Part shown: positions 54,701 to 64,000 of the stretch, in pieces
Position numbering within the stretch: the first letter of the stretch is position 1
How the letters are laid out: every line of letters begins with the position of its first letter
Assembly: GCA_037903355.1 (NCBI GenBank)
Contig: JBAJFE010000042.1
Span: 4,476,001 to 4,540,000, forward strand
Source: Trichuris trichiura
Lineage: Eukaryota; Nematoda; Enoplea; Trichinellida; Trichuridae
DNA: 64,000 nucleotides
Direction: 5' to 3'
The notes under the pieces: model-generated
What the model was told of the DNA's origin: nothing
Database searches by the model: none
What the model saw: the letters and a program-made list of their open reading frames with translations, nothing else
Program-made: the position numbers and the translations under genes

Positions 54701-57700
54701 GCTCGGTCATCGATTTCTTCTATGATATGGACTCTTGTCTGTTACGGCCACTGAAATGGAAGCGGTTAGTAGAAGGACTGTTGCCATATAAAAATATTTT
54801 TAACGAAATGGAAAGGCAGAGACGTCAAACAGAAATTGCGATGTATTTCCCCAAGTTCGCAGCAGACCCGGAGACCTCTCCTTTTACATCTTCGACGGCT
54901 GGGAGAGCAGCATCAGCAAATTTTCTTCTTCCTCAGGCTCTCGTTTATCAAGTTGATTATCTTTGACTTTTCGATTAGACGTACTGCAAATACTCTCGGC
55001 GCTCGCAATTATTACAATGATAAACGGCCTATACTGCATGCATGAATAAGCGCGCTCGTCACAAATACTATTCCTTATCCGCTCCTCGCATGCACAGCAT
55101 CGCTGGCATGGCGCTTGCGGAAGTAGACAATTCTCCCTTACGTATTTGCAAGAGGACCGGCGAAACAGAAGAGCGACTAAGCAATAGCAGCTTACCCTAA
55201 GGTGAATAAAGTTATACGCGGATTTTCTACAACGCGGCCATGCCGGCAACGTAACCACACGTTGTATGAGGGAGACCTGTTTTTCTTATTTGGGCAACTT
55301 CGTGTCAGAGGCACGCAGGAAGGAGTAACGAAAGGCATGGAAGGAGACGATGGAGAAAGTTGACTTGACAAAACCTGAGCTGCGAAAAGAGGCAATGGTC
55401 CAAATAAAATCGAAAAATGCTGTGTCGAAATCTTCGTTTCTTCAATTTTTGGCTTTAAGTTTGTTCAAGGTGCAGTGTAAAAGGAGTGAACATTTTGGAG
55501 CTCCAGTAATAAAAATCTCTATTAGTACCCTATTTTTTTAGGATGTTCTTAATTTTTCCTTTGATCGTTAGAGTATACGTTGCTTTTTTAAGTTAAAATA
55601 GGATTTGCAGATGAAACACCCTACCGATATCCAGAAGTGTTTTTACATTAATACCTTTCGTGCTAAGCTGAAGCTGCTGGACAACCAAAGTGTCAGTTTA
55701 ACTTAAACTGACTGGTTCCAGCATGTGAGGATCTCGCGGTATTATTAACCTGTTTCGCACTGATGAGATTCAGGCGAGTTTGTTTAGTTATTAAATGTTC
55801 ATTGTTCGGTATAAGTGCCGTCATTTGAGCGGCTGTTTTGCTTTTTCTTTTGCGCGTTTGCCAACTTCTTCATTCTACTCCTTTTAATGTATAGGTATGG
55901 CTTAATAACTGAAGTTTTGGAATGCTGTATTTGATGAGCCTGTTTTGAGGATTGATATTTTGTTGTCTCTCAGCGAAGTTGATGTAAGGCAATTGTTACA
56001 GGGCTTGCAGCGTATTTATTTCCAATTTCATGGATGAATACTAAGAGTAAGCGTTTATGTTCATTAATTTTATTTCGACATGTTTTCACGGCAGGCCAAT
56101 TCTAAGACCAAGTTTCCACACATGATGAGAGTGGTAATCATTTGTGCACACATGGCGCAGTCGACTAACTTGCAGCAACAGTCGCGCAATTGGGAAGGAA
56201 CTATTAACGAAGCATCCATTAACATCGTAAAAGCAAGTAATACAAATGCTATGTTGTTCTTTGGAAAAATGTTGAAGAAGAATAGACTAGTTTACTAGAT
56301 TTTCTAGAAGGGTTTCGTCGGAGGAATTTGATTTTTGCGGTATTGAAATCGATAACATCGGCAGGAACTAGTATCTGTCAACGGTTGGGGAAATCACGTT
56401 TCGAAGAAACTAGTATTTCGGCAGGGCAAGTAGCTGTTCGGAAACTAGTTGCAGGATAACATGTCTGAGGTGGATCATGCGCCCCTCTTGTAAACAAGAC
56501 AAATTATATCAACTGTTTCATGGTGATAGTAAGGTTTGGGAAGTTCCTTTCAGCTGTCTATTGCAAAGTAGTGGTTTTTTTATAAATAGAACTTGTTCTA
56601 AAAATATCTGAATTGTCAAACTAGAATTTGGCTATTGTAATCAGTCTTACTGTTTGCTATCCTTTCTGCTTTCCTCTCGCTAACAGTGTCTTCTATTCAA
56701 ATTCGTAAATTTCGAGTAGAGGACTCCATATTTTTAGACATGTAAAGTCTCCAGATAGTCACGACAGTGGGATTCAACTGGAGTATGCTCAGCCCGCTAA
56801 GCCTGTTGAGAAATCTTCCGACGACTTTGCCGAGTTGCCAAAAGATTTCGACCAGGAAGGAAATAATGAGGACCGTTCGTTGACAACGCGACGGCCTTTG
56901 CCGCCTGGCTGGGAGCGTCACGAAGGTGAACTTCATCTTATTGTAATATTGCTTTATTCTGCGTTTTTAGACCCTCGAGGATTCAGCTATTATTGGCACG
57001 TTGACTCTGGCACAGTTCAACGTGAACTTCCAGTCGAAGCAATGAAGGTAATAGTGAAGTTGCGCAATTTTGTTTTATTTTTTCAGAATTGCAGCAGGTG
57101 TTTAACTTCAATGCGTATTTCGCAATGGCGCATAACCATAAATTTGCACAAAGGAAGGGGCAAATGAAACCGCCTTAGATTGGGAGAACTGAATAATAAA
57201 TTTTCAGCAGTGGTTCAATTAATTGTTCCGCGGTGCCTTAATCGCTGCTACAACATCAGATTTTGGAGTTTATGTAACCTTGTTTCGCGTTTCGGCAGGG
57301 TTTTCCAAGGGTTACAATGAAAAGAATGATTATATGCGCCAAATTAAAGTGCACTCTTTCTGGCCTCAGTGAACGTTTTTGAAATTGTATGTTTCTCTGA
57401 ACGCTGTCGCTGGGAAAATTAATTATTATTGTGTTATTAGCGTGAATGTTTGTGTAACTGCGCTAACAACAGTTCGTGCACATTGTCAGTCTAACTAAGA
57501 AAGCACGGAGGACAGTTTAAATTTCGGCCTTGGGATAATGTATTATCTGATATAAAAAACATCCCACTTCGTAACTTTGATTTTTGAACGGGCCGCTAGA
57601 AAGTTGCCAAGCTGTAGATCAGTGGGTAATGTTGCAGCAGAGTGAAATGACTTGGGAGCTCAAGAAGCTTTGCTTTTCCGAGTTTTTGACGGGTTTACGA

Positions 57701-60700
57701 CGCTCGCTTTGTTTTTGGACACGATTTCACATAAGAAATAAAAAGTTTGCTCTGGTACCGTTTTAAGGTGTTGTAACGGAATATTTGGAAGTAAACCATA
57801 AATGTGCACGTTGCAACGTTGCTATTCTTCGAAGCGGCTCGTATTCACTACCAAGGGGCAATATATGTTATTCGCTTAGGCCATGAGCTATGCAGAAGAA
57901 AGTAGCACTACAGAAAGCGCCACATCATCGTCTGCATCCTCAACAATCTATGATGAAACCGCAGAACATGTAACGCAGTCACTTCCTGCCCAGTCAGTGA
58001 TCATAGAACGGGCCTTCAGACAGACCACGCTCAAAAAGCGAATAGAGAGTGACGACATGTAAGTTGATTTCGGTTTTGCGGTATGTATATTTTTGTTTAG
58101 ATATGACACTGAAGAAACGAGGGGCAGAACAGAGGTGAGTATTCATTGCGTGTGCACTTATTTGTAGGAGGCATAGGCAGGCTGTAGGTTGTCGCGTGAA
58201 TGTTAATTGGCTGATCGCGTCTAGAGGTTGCACATTTAGTAGAACGAATACCTTTCTTGCGTCAACCTAGACCTTCGAAACGGAACTTCAGAAGTTAGCG
58301 TTATTGTCTCCGCTCATTGGTTGTTTGAAATAACGCTGTGAGTAATGCTGCATTTTCTTCCCTACGTAGGCTCTCAATCAAAGATGAAAAACATTTCAGA
58401 GCTGTCCGTACATTCTTTTTTATTGTTTCTTATGAGGGAATTCCTGAACGACCCTGTATTTTCTGCCTTAAGTTCAGTGCCCGTTATTTAAAAAATGATC
58501 ATTTTTCACCTGACTGACACTACAGAACGAAATTGGGAAACTACACTGAAGGAGCACATTCCTTATCATTAAAGTGATCGCCGAAGATAGGAAAGGTTAC
58601 TCCTGAAACCTACGCCAATTTTTTAGCAATAGAAAGCTAGTTTTCTTTGCATGAATGAAGAAAGTTGAAAGGCTGTTTTATTGTAAGTCCATGTGAACGA
58701 AGCTTTTGATACACAGTCAGTCCCATCTTTGGCGTTTTTGCGTTTTGTTTTCTTTAAAGGCTTGTTTTGTTCTGTCGTCAACGTTGTAAAGTGGAGTCGA
58801 TAACAAAGTGACGAAATAATATTCTGTTTTTATTGGCAGCTAGCGAGCCTAGACTATTTGAACAAATGTTTCTTAATTACAGAAACAGTGTTTTGGTGAA
58901 GTTAGTAAAACATGTTCTGCTCTAAATCGAGGAGTTTGGAGCGTAAAGGGATTAAATTTTTCTATGAAATACATTCGTTTAGTTTGTATTAGTGTTTAAA
59001 AATTGACTATCAGTTAGGTGAATGCCATTCAGCTTACATTATAGCAGCTGTAAATTTCTAAATTTAAGGATAAACATTTTTTAGTTTCAGTATTTAAAGT
59101 ACTTCAAGGTTTCTTTGTTTCTTAACCTTCTCATTATCTCGTTAATATGTGATCTGAGGGAGTATCGTACATTTATAGAATCAACAAGAACTGTTTGCTC
59201 CTGCTCCTTTTCGCAATAAGTTAATCGATTGCCCATTAAACTGAAGACTATTACTTTTTTTTTGAGTCATCCGCTGAGGCTTATGATTTAATGCTATCTA
59301 AACGTAGCCTGAAATGTTATTTATGTGGACGTTGGAGTTGGTAAGCAAAACTCATATTTTCAGGTAGCAATTCCGTTGATAATCTAAATCTAGAGTAATT
59401 CAAGAAGCAAGACTAAATCGTATGATAACCATTTACCAGTTAGGACGATGGCGTTTTGCGGCTGGCTTAATACCATTGTTATTATCATAGCTCTTTTTTA
59501 AATAAACTCCGGAGTTGTGTTAGGAATTGATAATACGCGCTGACCACTGTAAGAAGTTATTCTGAGATTATATGAAGCAGTAGTGCAAGGACTCCGTTCT
59601 TTTTTAAATTTTAAGTACTCTCCATGCAATGATTAGGTTTTCACAACTCAGTGCTACCATTTAGTACCCAACAGGTGTACTCTGTACATTAAGGAAATGA
59701 ATAGGTCTACGACGTTTCGGGCCGAGGACATCTCGTCCCGGAAACGTTTTTACCTGAGGATATTTTCACTTCGTCATGTGGACCTTCAGCGCTTTTTCAC
59801 AGTTGAACGGTTTGGTATCGCTGACTGGCCTTCATCTTCCTACAGTCATCTATATATATTCAAGTTTTATATGGATGCTGAACAGTTACTTACGTCATTT
59901 ACGTGCAGCGTTTTATTTTTATCCATCATTTTCTGTTGGTAAGCATGTTCCTGCTGTTTATCTTTTTAAGTTCAGGATTTTCTTTGCAAAGACTGGCAGG
60001 AGCAATTCGCGGTTTTATGTTAAAATTTGGCTGTATTAACTCTAATGCGAATTGGGATTTTCTTTTCAGCCTGTACGATTCGCGGTTCGTTCTTTGGGAT
60101 GGATCGAAATTGCGGAAAAGAACCTAACGCCTGAACGCAGTTCTCGTGCTGTAAATCGTGCCATAGTCGACCTTTCAACGGGACGTAATGACTACATGGA
60201 AAATGTGGCAAAATGGGGTGACGTACGTAGTAGTTTTGGACTTTTGCCACATTTTTTTGACATGTTTTTCAAGGGAAAAGAACTGATAATGGAGTTGGAT
60301 GACCATGATTTGCGCCTTTGTGATTCTGACAGTGGTGCTATATTGCATGCGCAACCAATTCACTTGATTCGCGTTTGGGGAGTCGGTAGAGATAATGGAA
60401 GGTAAGCAGATTTGTTTTACAGCTTTCTTTATCGAAAGCTGAAATTCCACCTTTACTATGGCTTCCATGGGGAAGCGGTAATAAGACGCTTCGCCTTCTG
60501 CGCATCTTGTACATTCGCTGTATCGCTTCACTTCACTGCTGTACTTCATGACCGAGCTGCCAACTTCCGCAATATTTTATAGGGATTTTGCATACGTTGC
60601 GCGGGACCGCTCAACGAAGCGCTTCATGTGTCATGTCTTCCGCTGCGACACACCTGCCAGGACGATTGCCAACACTTTACGAGATATCTGCAGACGCTTA

Positions 60701-63700
60701 ATGATTGAAAGACGACCGAACTCATTGCCAAGCCGCGTCGCCAATTTGGACCAGCGAAAACCAGTAGTCCTTGGTACGCAAAATTTTTGGTGCTACCTGT
60801 GATGTAATCTAAGAGACTATATGAAGTGTATAAAATTGTAGAGATAAAGTACTTACTATGTACTCGTTTATTCTTTCAGGTGATGTGGGCCTTTCTAGGC
60901 ACATTTTATCCCATCGTTAACGTCATGACAATTACAGTCCTTTATTGTCACGACGCTAAATACGGGAAATGTCTTGAAGGATACGCAACGTTTGGCAGGA
61001 TAAGGGGGTACATCGCAACTAACTTAACTTGAACATGAAATCTACATGACCATTAAAAAGCATCCTATACTTCATCAAAACTATCAAGTACCGCTTGATC
61101 TAGTGGCGTCGTATCTACTGCGGCTTTTCAGAACAGAATGTTAAGCTTAGGTAATACAGAATCATTTCCTATAAAAGTAAATTGGACGGTTAGCTCGTGG
61201 TTTGCCCACTTTATTTTGAACTTGAAGCTTAACCGGGCTTATTTTTATTGACTCTGTCCTGTTTATTCCTAACTAATATTCCTGGCATTTTCCATTTTCG
61301 AGATTGGAACGTAAATTAGCCTCTTCTAAAGCAATGATCGCTATTAAATTTCCTAGTTTTCTGACATATTGCGTGCGAGGCTTTAGCAGCATAGCAGGCT
61401 TTAGCCCAGCTTGTATTCCATCGTGTCCACTGGCATTACTGTTTGTAATGCTTCATAAGGCCAACTAGACTTCGCTCTTCCGGGTATCTGCGTCAGGATC
61501 AGAAATCGCAGTGCGATAATAACGTTGAGCCATTCATTTTTGTCAGGGTCTTCCTTGTATGGTTCTTTGGCATACTCTCGCTATCTTCTCAAAATTTCTC
61601 TTAATATTATGCTTGTTAAAACCCTGGCGTTTTTGTCTTTTACCATTCCCATTTTTGCATGGAAAGCTGCTTTAAGGCCTCTCTCCGTTTTGGAACGATC
61701 AGTCTTACCAGTTTTGTTGTTATCTTCTATTTCTTCAAACTGGTCAATCAGGAAAGCCGTTCTGTCCCTGCTTTTTGTTGTTTGGAATTCTGCATTCAGT
61801 TGAGGAGATCTTTTCCATTCTCCTTTCCTTTGCGCTTTGCTCCTCTTCTCAGTTGTTCGTAAGGCCTCATAAGATAATCACTTCCTTTCCTATAGAATGG
61901 TTGTGCTGCTGCTTGCTATGCAGTACGCGAACTTCTGTGCATAATTCTTGAGACATCCTATCTACTTGGCGTAACCCTTCAAATTCGTTAATCACGTCCG
62001 CTTAGTATTCCTGTAGGGCAAAGGTGGGGAACGTCTGGCCTGCAAGACCATTCCATCCGACCCCGAAACACTCCCTCCCACCCGCTGAGGCAAGATGCGA
62101 GACAGCACATGCATGCGAGATTCAGTGAAATGCGACTATGGGAGCTTATTTTTCATAATGCGATAAACGTATTGTCTGTGAATCCTAGTAATAACATAAA
62201 TCTTGCGTAACAAGCTGGGAGCATCAGGCTGGCTAGGAAGACTGCCTTGCTTTCGGCTCTCTGTCGACAAAGCGATATCTTTACTCTTTGGAGGCAAGTA
62301 GTAGACGGCACTAGTGTGCGCGTCGGTAGCGTGAACCATTGGCCGCCTACCGACCCAAAGTATTATTTCTTATTTCGCCTTATCGCTTTGTTCGACGGGT
62401 AACTTAAATAAACATATGCGCAAATAAAGCAGGCTATGTTTTTCGGTTGAGTATTTTGTACGACCCGCGGTTGCGAAAAGGTTCCCCATCCCTGTATTAG
62501 ACTTTTTAGAAAACGTGTCACATTTGTGCACATGTCCCATCTTTTTTTCACACTGACACAAACATTAGTGCTAATTTATAGGGACTGTGAATTCTGAATC
62601 CTCCATTGATTCAAATGTGAAAAACGAGTTTTCTCCTCCATATTCGTAAGGATAAAGTTTATTTGCAGATACATCAAACAGGCCAAACCCGTGAACCCAA
62701 AGACCAACTATGAAACAACCTAAGCCTGTCAAAAGACACCTGTCTTTCGAAATATCCTTATTCGTAACTGTTAATTCACCTTTGGTTAGGCATCCGTTCT
62801 TTAATCAATAAAAACCATATGCTATTAGAAGGAATTTCATCATAAGTGCAAACACTATGCAATTCTATGATATCTGCGAAGCTCCCCACATGTCTCTTGT
62901 TTCCGTTGAAAATAACAAAGGGAAGTGATTATGCTTGAGAAGAAACTCAACGTTATTATCGCACTGCGTGAAAGTGCCAAGCCGGTAACTGACATCCCAC
63001 ATAGTTGCGACTTTCGCATTCGACGTTGCTAACAATCTTAAAAGACAAAAAAGTGGATCATTGATGCAATGAAATTATCAACGTCAATTAGATCCATTGT
63101 CTTCGCTAAGAATAGAACTGGCCCTATTGATGACACTGAAAAGTTACTTGTCATATGGACGGAATGCTAGATACAAAAGAATGTTCATCTTAGCCTTTCG
63201 ACAATCCAGGCAATGGCCAGAAATCTCCAACGTGCCGAAAGATACTCAAACGTTTAGGACAAGTTGCAGGTGGTTTCACCGCTTCAAAAGGCATCAATTT
63301 CGTTAATATGGTCAGTGCCGATATTCAAAATCCTGTAACTTTTAAAGATGAGTTGGATCAGACAACTGCAGACAAGAAATATTTGCCGAAACAAAAGCTG
63401 ATTACTGAAGGATGGTAGGAATGAGAACTTCCCAAAAATTAGTTAAGCTTTAGCATTTTCTGAGCGATAAATGGTTTTCATTGTCACCTGATGCCTCTCT
63501 AGTGAGGCGTAAAATTTTTTCATGAGAACTTTTGTCGGAGACGCCTGTTAGTGGTAATCATTCTCGCAGATCGAGAAAGCATTGGTTAAATTTGAACGTT
63601 AGAGCCTCATTTGCTTTTAACGATGGGCTTTACTAAAGTTAATGAAGATGTCGAATTGAAAGTTTTAAAGATAATAGACTTTTGAAAAGCTTGCCTCACC

Positions 63701-64000
63701 CGTGCATGGAGGATGAGAGCAAGTCCAGTCTTGGAAACTTTCAATTTTGTTAGACGTGTATATGTCCCTTTTAACTCTCGTTAGCGTTGTATCGTTATTT
63801 TCCATTACTCTTTCGTTTGAGTCTCTGCAGGCACGACGTCTTAAAGCCATAGTGAGTTACTGCATCTGTTTTATTTGCCTTTTTTCCAGATGCTTTCCCT
63901 ACTCCGATGGAGGAGCCTAAGAAGATCATTAGGTGCCATTTCCTAGGCGTCACTCAGGTGCCTAAAGCTACAGGCAAGGACAATAGAAACTTAAATCACT
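48763..64000 (+). CDS. feh-1: Fe65/APBB-family adaptor (feh-1-like), 3' end beyond window
   Basis: Fe65 proteins join the cytoplasmic tail of amyloid-precursor-like proteins to nuclear and cytoskeletal partners. Exons seen: 48763-49037, 56738-56925, 56971-57047, 57880-58058, 58101-58134, 60070-60222, 60274-60401, 60583-60773, 63890-64000 (continuing). Phases match at every junction, giving 445 codons so far. Domains: unrecognised N-terminus (1-92); WW domain LPPGWERHED...FSYYWHVDSGT (about 140-175); acidic/Ser linker; PTB1 from RFAVRSLGWIEIAEKNLTPE through HAQPIHLIRVWGVGRDNGR and DFAYVARDRS; then the first strand of PTB2, IIRCHFLGVTQVPKATGKD. The second WW tryptophan is Arg. Earlier exons may exist upstream of the ATG at 48763. 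The symbol follows worm usage. Confidence 0.88.
49969..51159. mobile_element. Tigger-derived deletion element, copy B (Fe65 intron)
   Basis: Begins CGGTCGGCCTTCGTTATCCG after TA, and ends GATAAGGAAGGCCGACT before ATA. Co-linear with 23172-24355 over its full length and in the same orientation. A 95-codon minus-strand ORF (50750-51034) keeps the acidic C-terminal tail of a Tigger transposase (VMNIAKELGGERFSDM, FTNEEIEELMQSP). The DDE core is absent. Confidence 0.8.
51660..51866 (-). pseudogene. Possible PLE reverse-transcriptase connector fragment
   Basis: On the minus strand, H-Q-K-M-V-D-T-V-R-N-V-C-D-A-D-S-L followed by a helix and H-D-I-G-Y-S-T-L-L resembles the segment between RT and endonuclease of Penelope-like elements (HRA...ICS...NGYP). 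Weak, judged by pattern only. Confidence 0.4.
51867..52060 (+). pseudogene. PLE reverse-transcriptase fragment with YVDD box
   Basis: The plus strand near 51877 encodes K-P-Y-V-D-D-L-Y. After a frameshift come F-L-N-F-L-N-N-I-F, V-V-F-T-V-E-E and K-L-A-F-L-D-A-S-V-T-R, the order of the palm and thumb in Penelope-like RTs. It abuts a fragment on the opposite strand. Confidence 0.6.
52061..53235. other. Fe65 intron, unrecognised stretch
   Basis: 52680-53140 is GC-rich with overlapping ORFs on both strands (minus-strand frame of 113 codons, Arg/Lys/Gln-rich). No domain recognised; it may be decayed retroelement DNA. Confidence 0.35.
53240..54970 (+). pseudogene. Tigger/jerky-type transposase, frameshifted (Fe65 intron)
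   Basis: Nearly the full length of a Tigger transposase can be followed: MPKKPRNVMSLQERVDLLDI HTH region, the GIPINPHMIREKA motif of the CENP-B-type domain, KGWFNNFKKTFDLRN, then the DDE domain with FNMDETAL, VLLVLDNAQGHPE and IIQPLDQGII, and an acidic C-terminal tail. All three catalytic aspartates remain, but frames change near 53575, 53735, 53800 and 54370, and a stop follows MDETALF. TIRs were not located. Confidence 0.88.
54971..56737. other. Fe65 intron, unrecognised stretch
   Basis: AT-rich after about 55350. No shared repeat or exon recognised; the phase match across the whole 7.7 kb intron suggests no exon is missed unless its length is a multiple of three. Confidence 0.4.
58135..60069 (+). 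other. Fe65 intron between linker and PTB1
   Basis: 1935 nt, AT-rich, canonical GTGAGT donor and TTTTCAG acceptor. No transposon end or repeat family recognised. Confidence 0.5.
62015..62490. mobile_element. hAT-type MITE, second copy
   Basis: Aligns with 12448-12892, e.g. AATAACATAAATCTTGCGTA, GCACTAGTGTGCGC and GCAGGCTATGTTTTTCGGTT. Ends GGTGGGGAACGTCTGG and AGGTTCCCCATCCCTG are retained. The flanking duplication is imperfect (CCTGTA on both sides). Confidence 0.75.
62640..62765 (+). repeat. Family B tail fragment in Fe65 intron
   Basis: TTTGCAGATACATCAAACAG, GCCAAACCCGTGAACC, ACCAACTATGAAACAACCTA, then AGCCTGTCAAAAGACACC. The last part also appears reversed at 31931-31950. Confidence 0.55.
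62930..63420 (+). pseudogene. Tigger transposase N-terminal relic (Fe65 intron)
   Basis: LEKKLNVIIALRESAKPVTDI matches the first helix of a Tigger HTH. GPIDDTEKLLVIW, CRWFHRFKRHQF and KKYLPKQKLITEGW mark the following CENP-B-type domain and linker. Interrupted by several stops; the DDE domain was not seen. Confidence 0.65.

Larger units (their letters stand above)
60774..63889 (+). other. Fe65 intron between PTB1 and PTB2, transposon-bearing
   Basis: 3116 nt with a GTACGC donor and TTTTCCAG acceptor; phase 1 on both sides (G|AT aspartate). Holds a hAT MITE (62015-62490), a family B tail (62640-62760) and a Tigger transposase relic (62930-63420). 60774-62010 is unrecognised. Confidence 0.65.

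Noticed and set aside
60826..61032. 68-codon ORF after PTB1 as an additional Fe65 exon
   Set aside because: It does not resemble the Fe65 linker or PTB2, and the 60773/63890 junction already joins in phase with family-like sequence on both sides.
1..64000. tRNA genes, rRNA, CRISPR arrays, bacterial operons
   Set aside because: Scanning for B-box-like GGTTCGANTCC strings, regular direct repeats and rRNA motifs found none convincing; the content is eukaryotic.

Overview
The window is eukaryotic DNA, almost certainly from a nematode of the Trichocephalida (whipworm/Trichinella side of the tree, most likely a Trichuris-like whipworm). The evidence is many spliceosomal introns of only 45-60 nt beside a few multi-kilobase introns, conserved animal genes in close spacing, a candidate two-gene operon, and heavy loads of pogo/Tigger, hAT, Penelope-like, gypsy and BEL/Pao relics. 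The exact genus is inferred. It is not bacterial, so ribosome-binding sites and similar signals do not apply.

Genes, left to right. (1) VPS35, the retromer core subunit, minus strand 3290-6522: 14 exons that join in frame to 798 codons. (2) An orphan minus-strand ORF, 16921-17256. (3) A ZC3H18-like nuclear RNA-processing protein, plus strand 18236-21005: 10 exons. (4) POP4/Rpp29, the RNase P/MRP subunit, plus strand 21137-25170: it begins 131 nt after the ZC3H18-like stop and is split by a 3.5 kb intron. (5) A TRIM-NHL type RING/B-box/NHL protein, minus strand 25213-28647, convergent with POP4 with 42 nt between the stop codons. (6) TRIT1, the tRNA isopentenyltransferase, plus strand 41442-42863: no introns, two in-frame starts. 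(7) An Fe65/APBB (feh-1-like) adaptor, plus strand from 48763 past the window end: WW domain, first PTB domain, and the start of the second PTB domain at the last bases.

Between and inside these genes is a dense layer of mobile elements. 0-3 kb holds BEL/Pao and gypsy fragments. 7-17 kb holds a MULE relic, a hAT MITE, an LTR-like repeat and a Penelope-like (PLE) GIY-YIG relic. 22-24 kb holds a Tigger derivative inside the POP4 intron. 30.7-39.3 kb holds PLE tails, a 0.8 kb near-perfect palindrome, a pogo/Tigger element with another MITE inserted in its transposase, and an internally deleted gypsy element with both LTRs. 43.5-44.2 kb holds an inverted pair of a 0.3 kb element. 49-55 kb and 61-63.5 kb hold Tigger, PLE and hAT relics inside Fe65 introns.

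The most unusual signal is a small structured motif repeated at least a dozen times on both strands. It reads CTGANGA-N, then a helix, then CCGAAAGC. The helix sequence changes between copies but stays base-paired (GGGTC/GACCC, GGAAC/GTTCC, GGGTCC/GGACCC). It resembles the core strands of a hammerhead ribozyme, and it sits in repeats next to PLE coding relics. PLEs are known to carry hammerhead motifs, so a family of ribozyme-bearing non-autonomous PLE derivatives is the leading interpretation. One extra nucleotide relative to the canonical core must still be explained.
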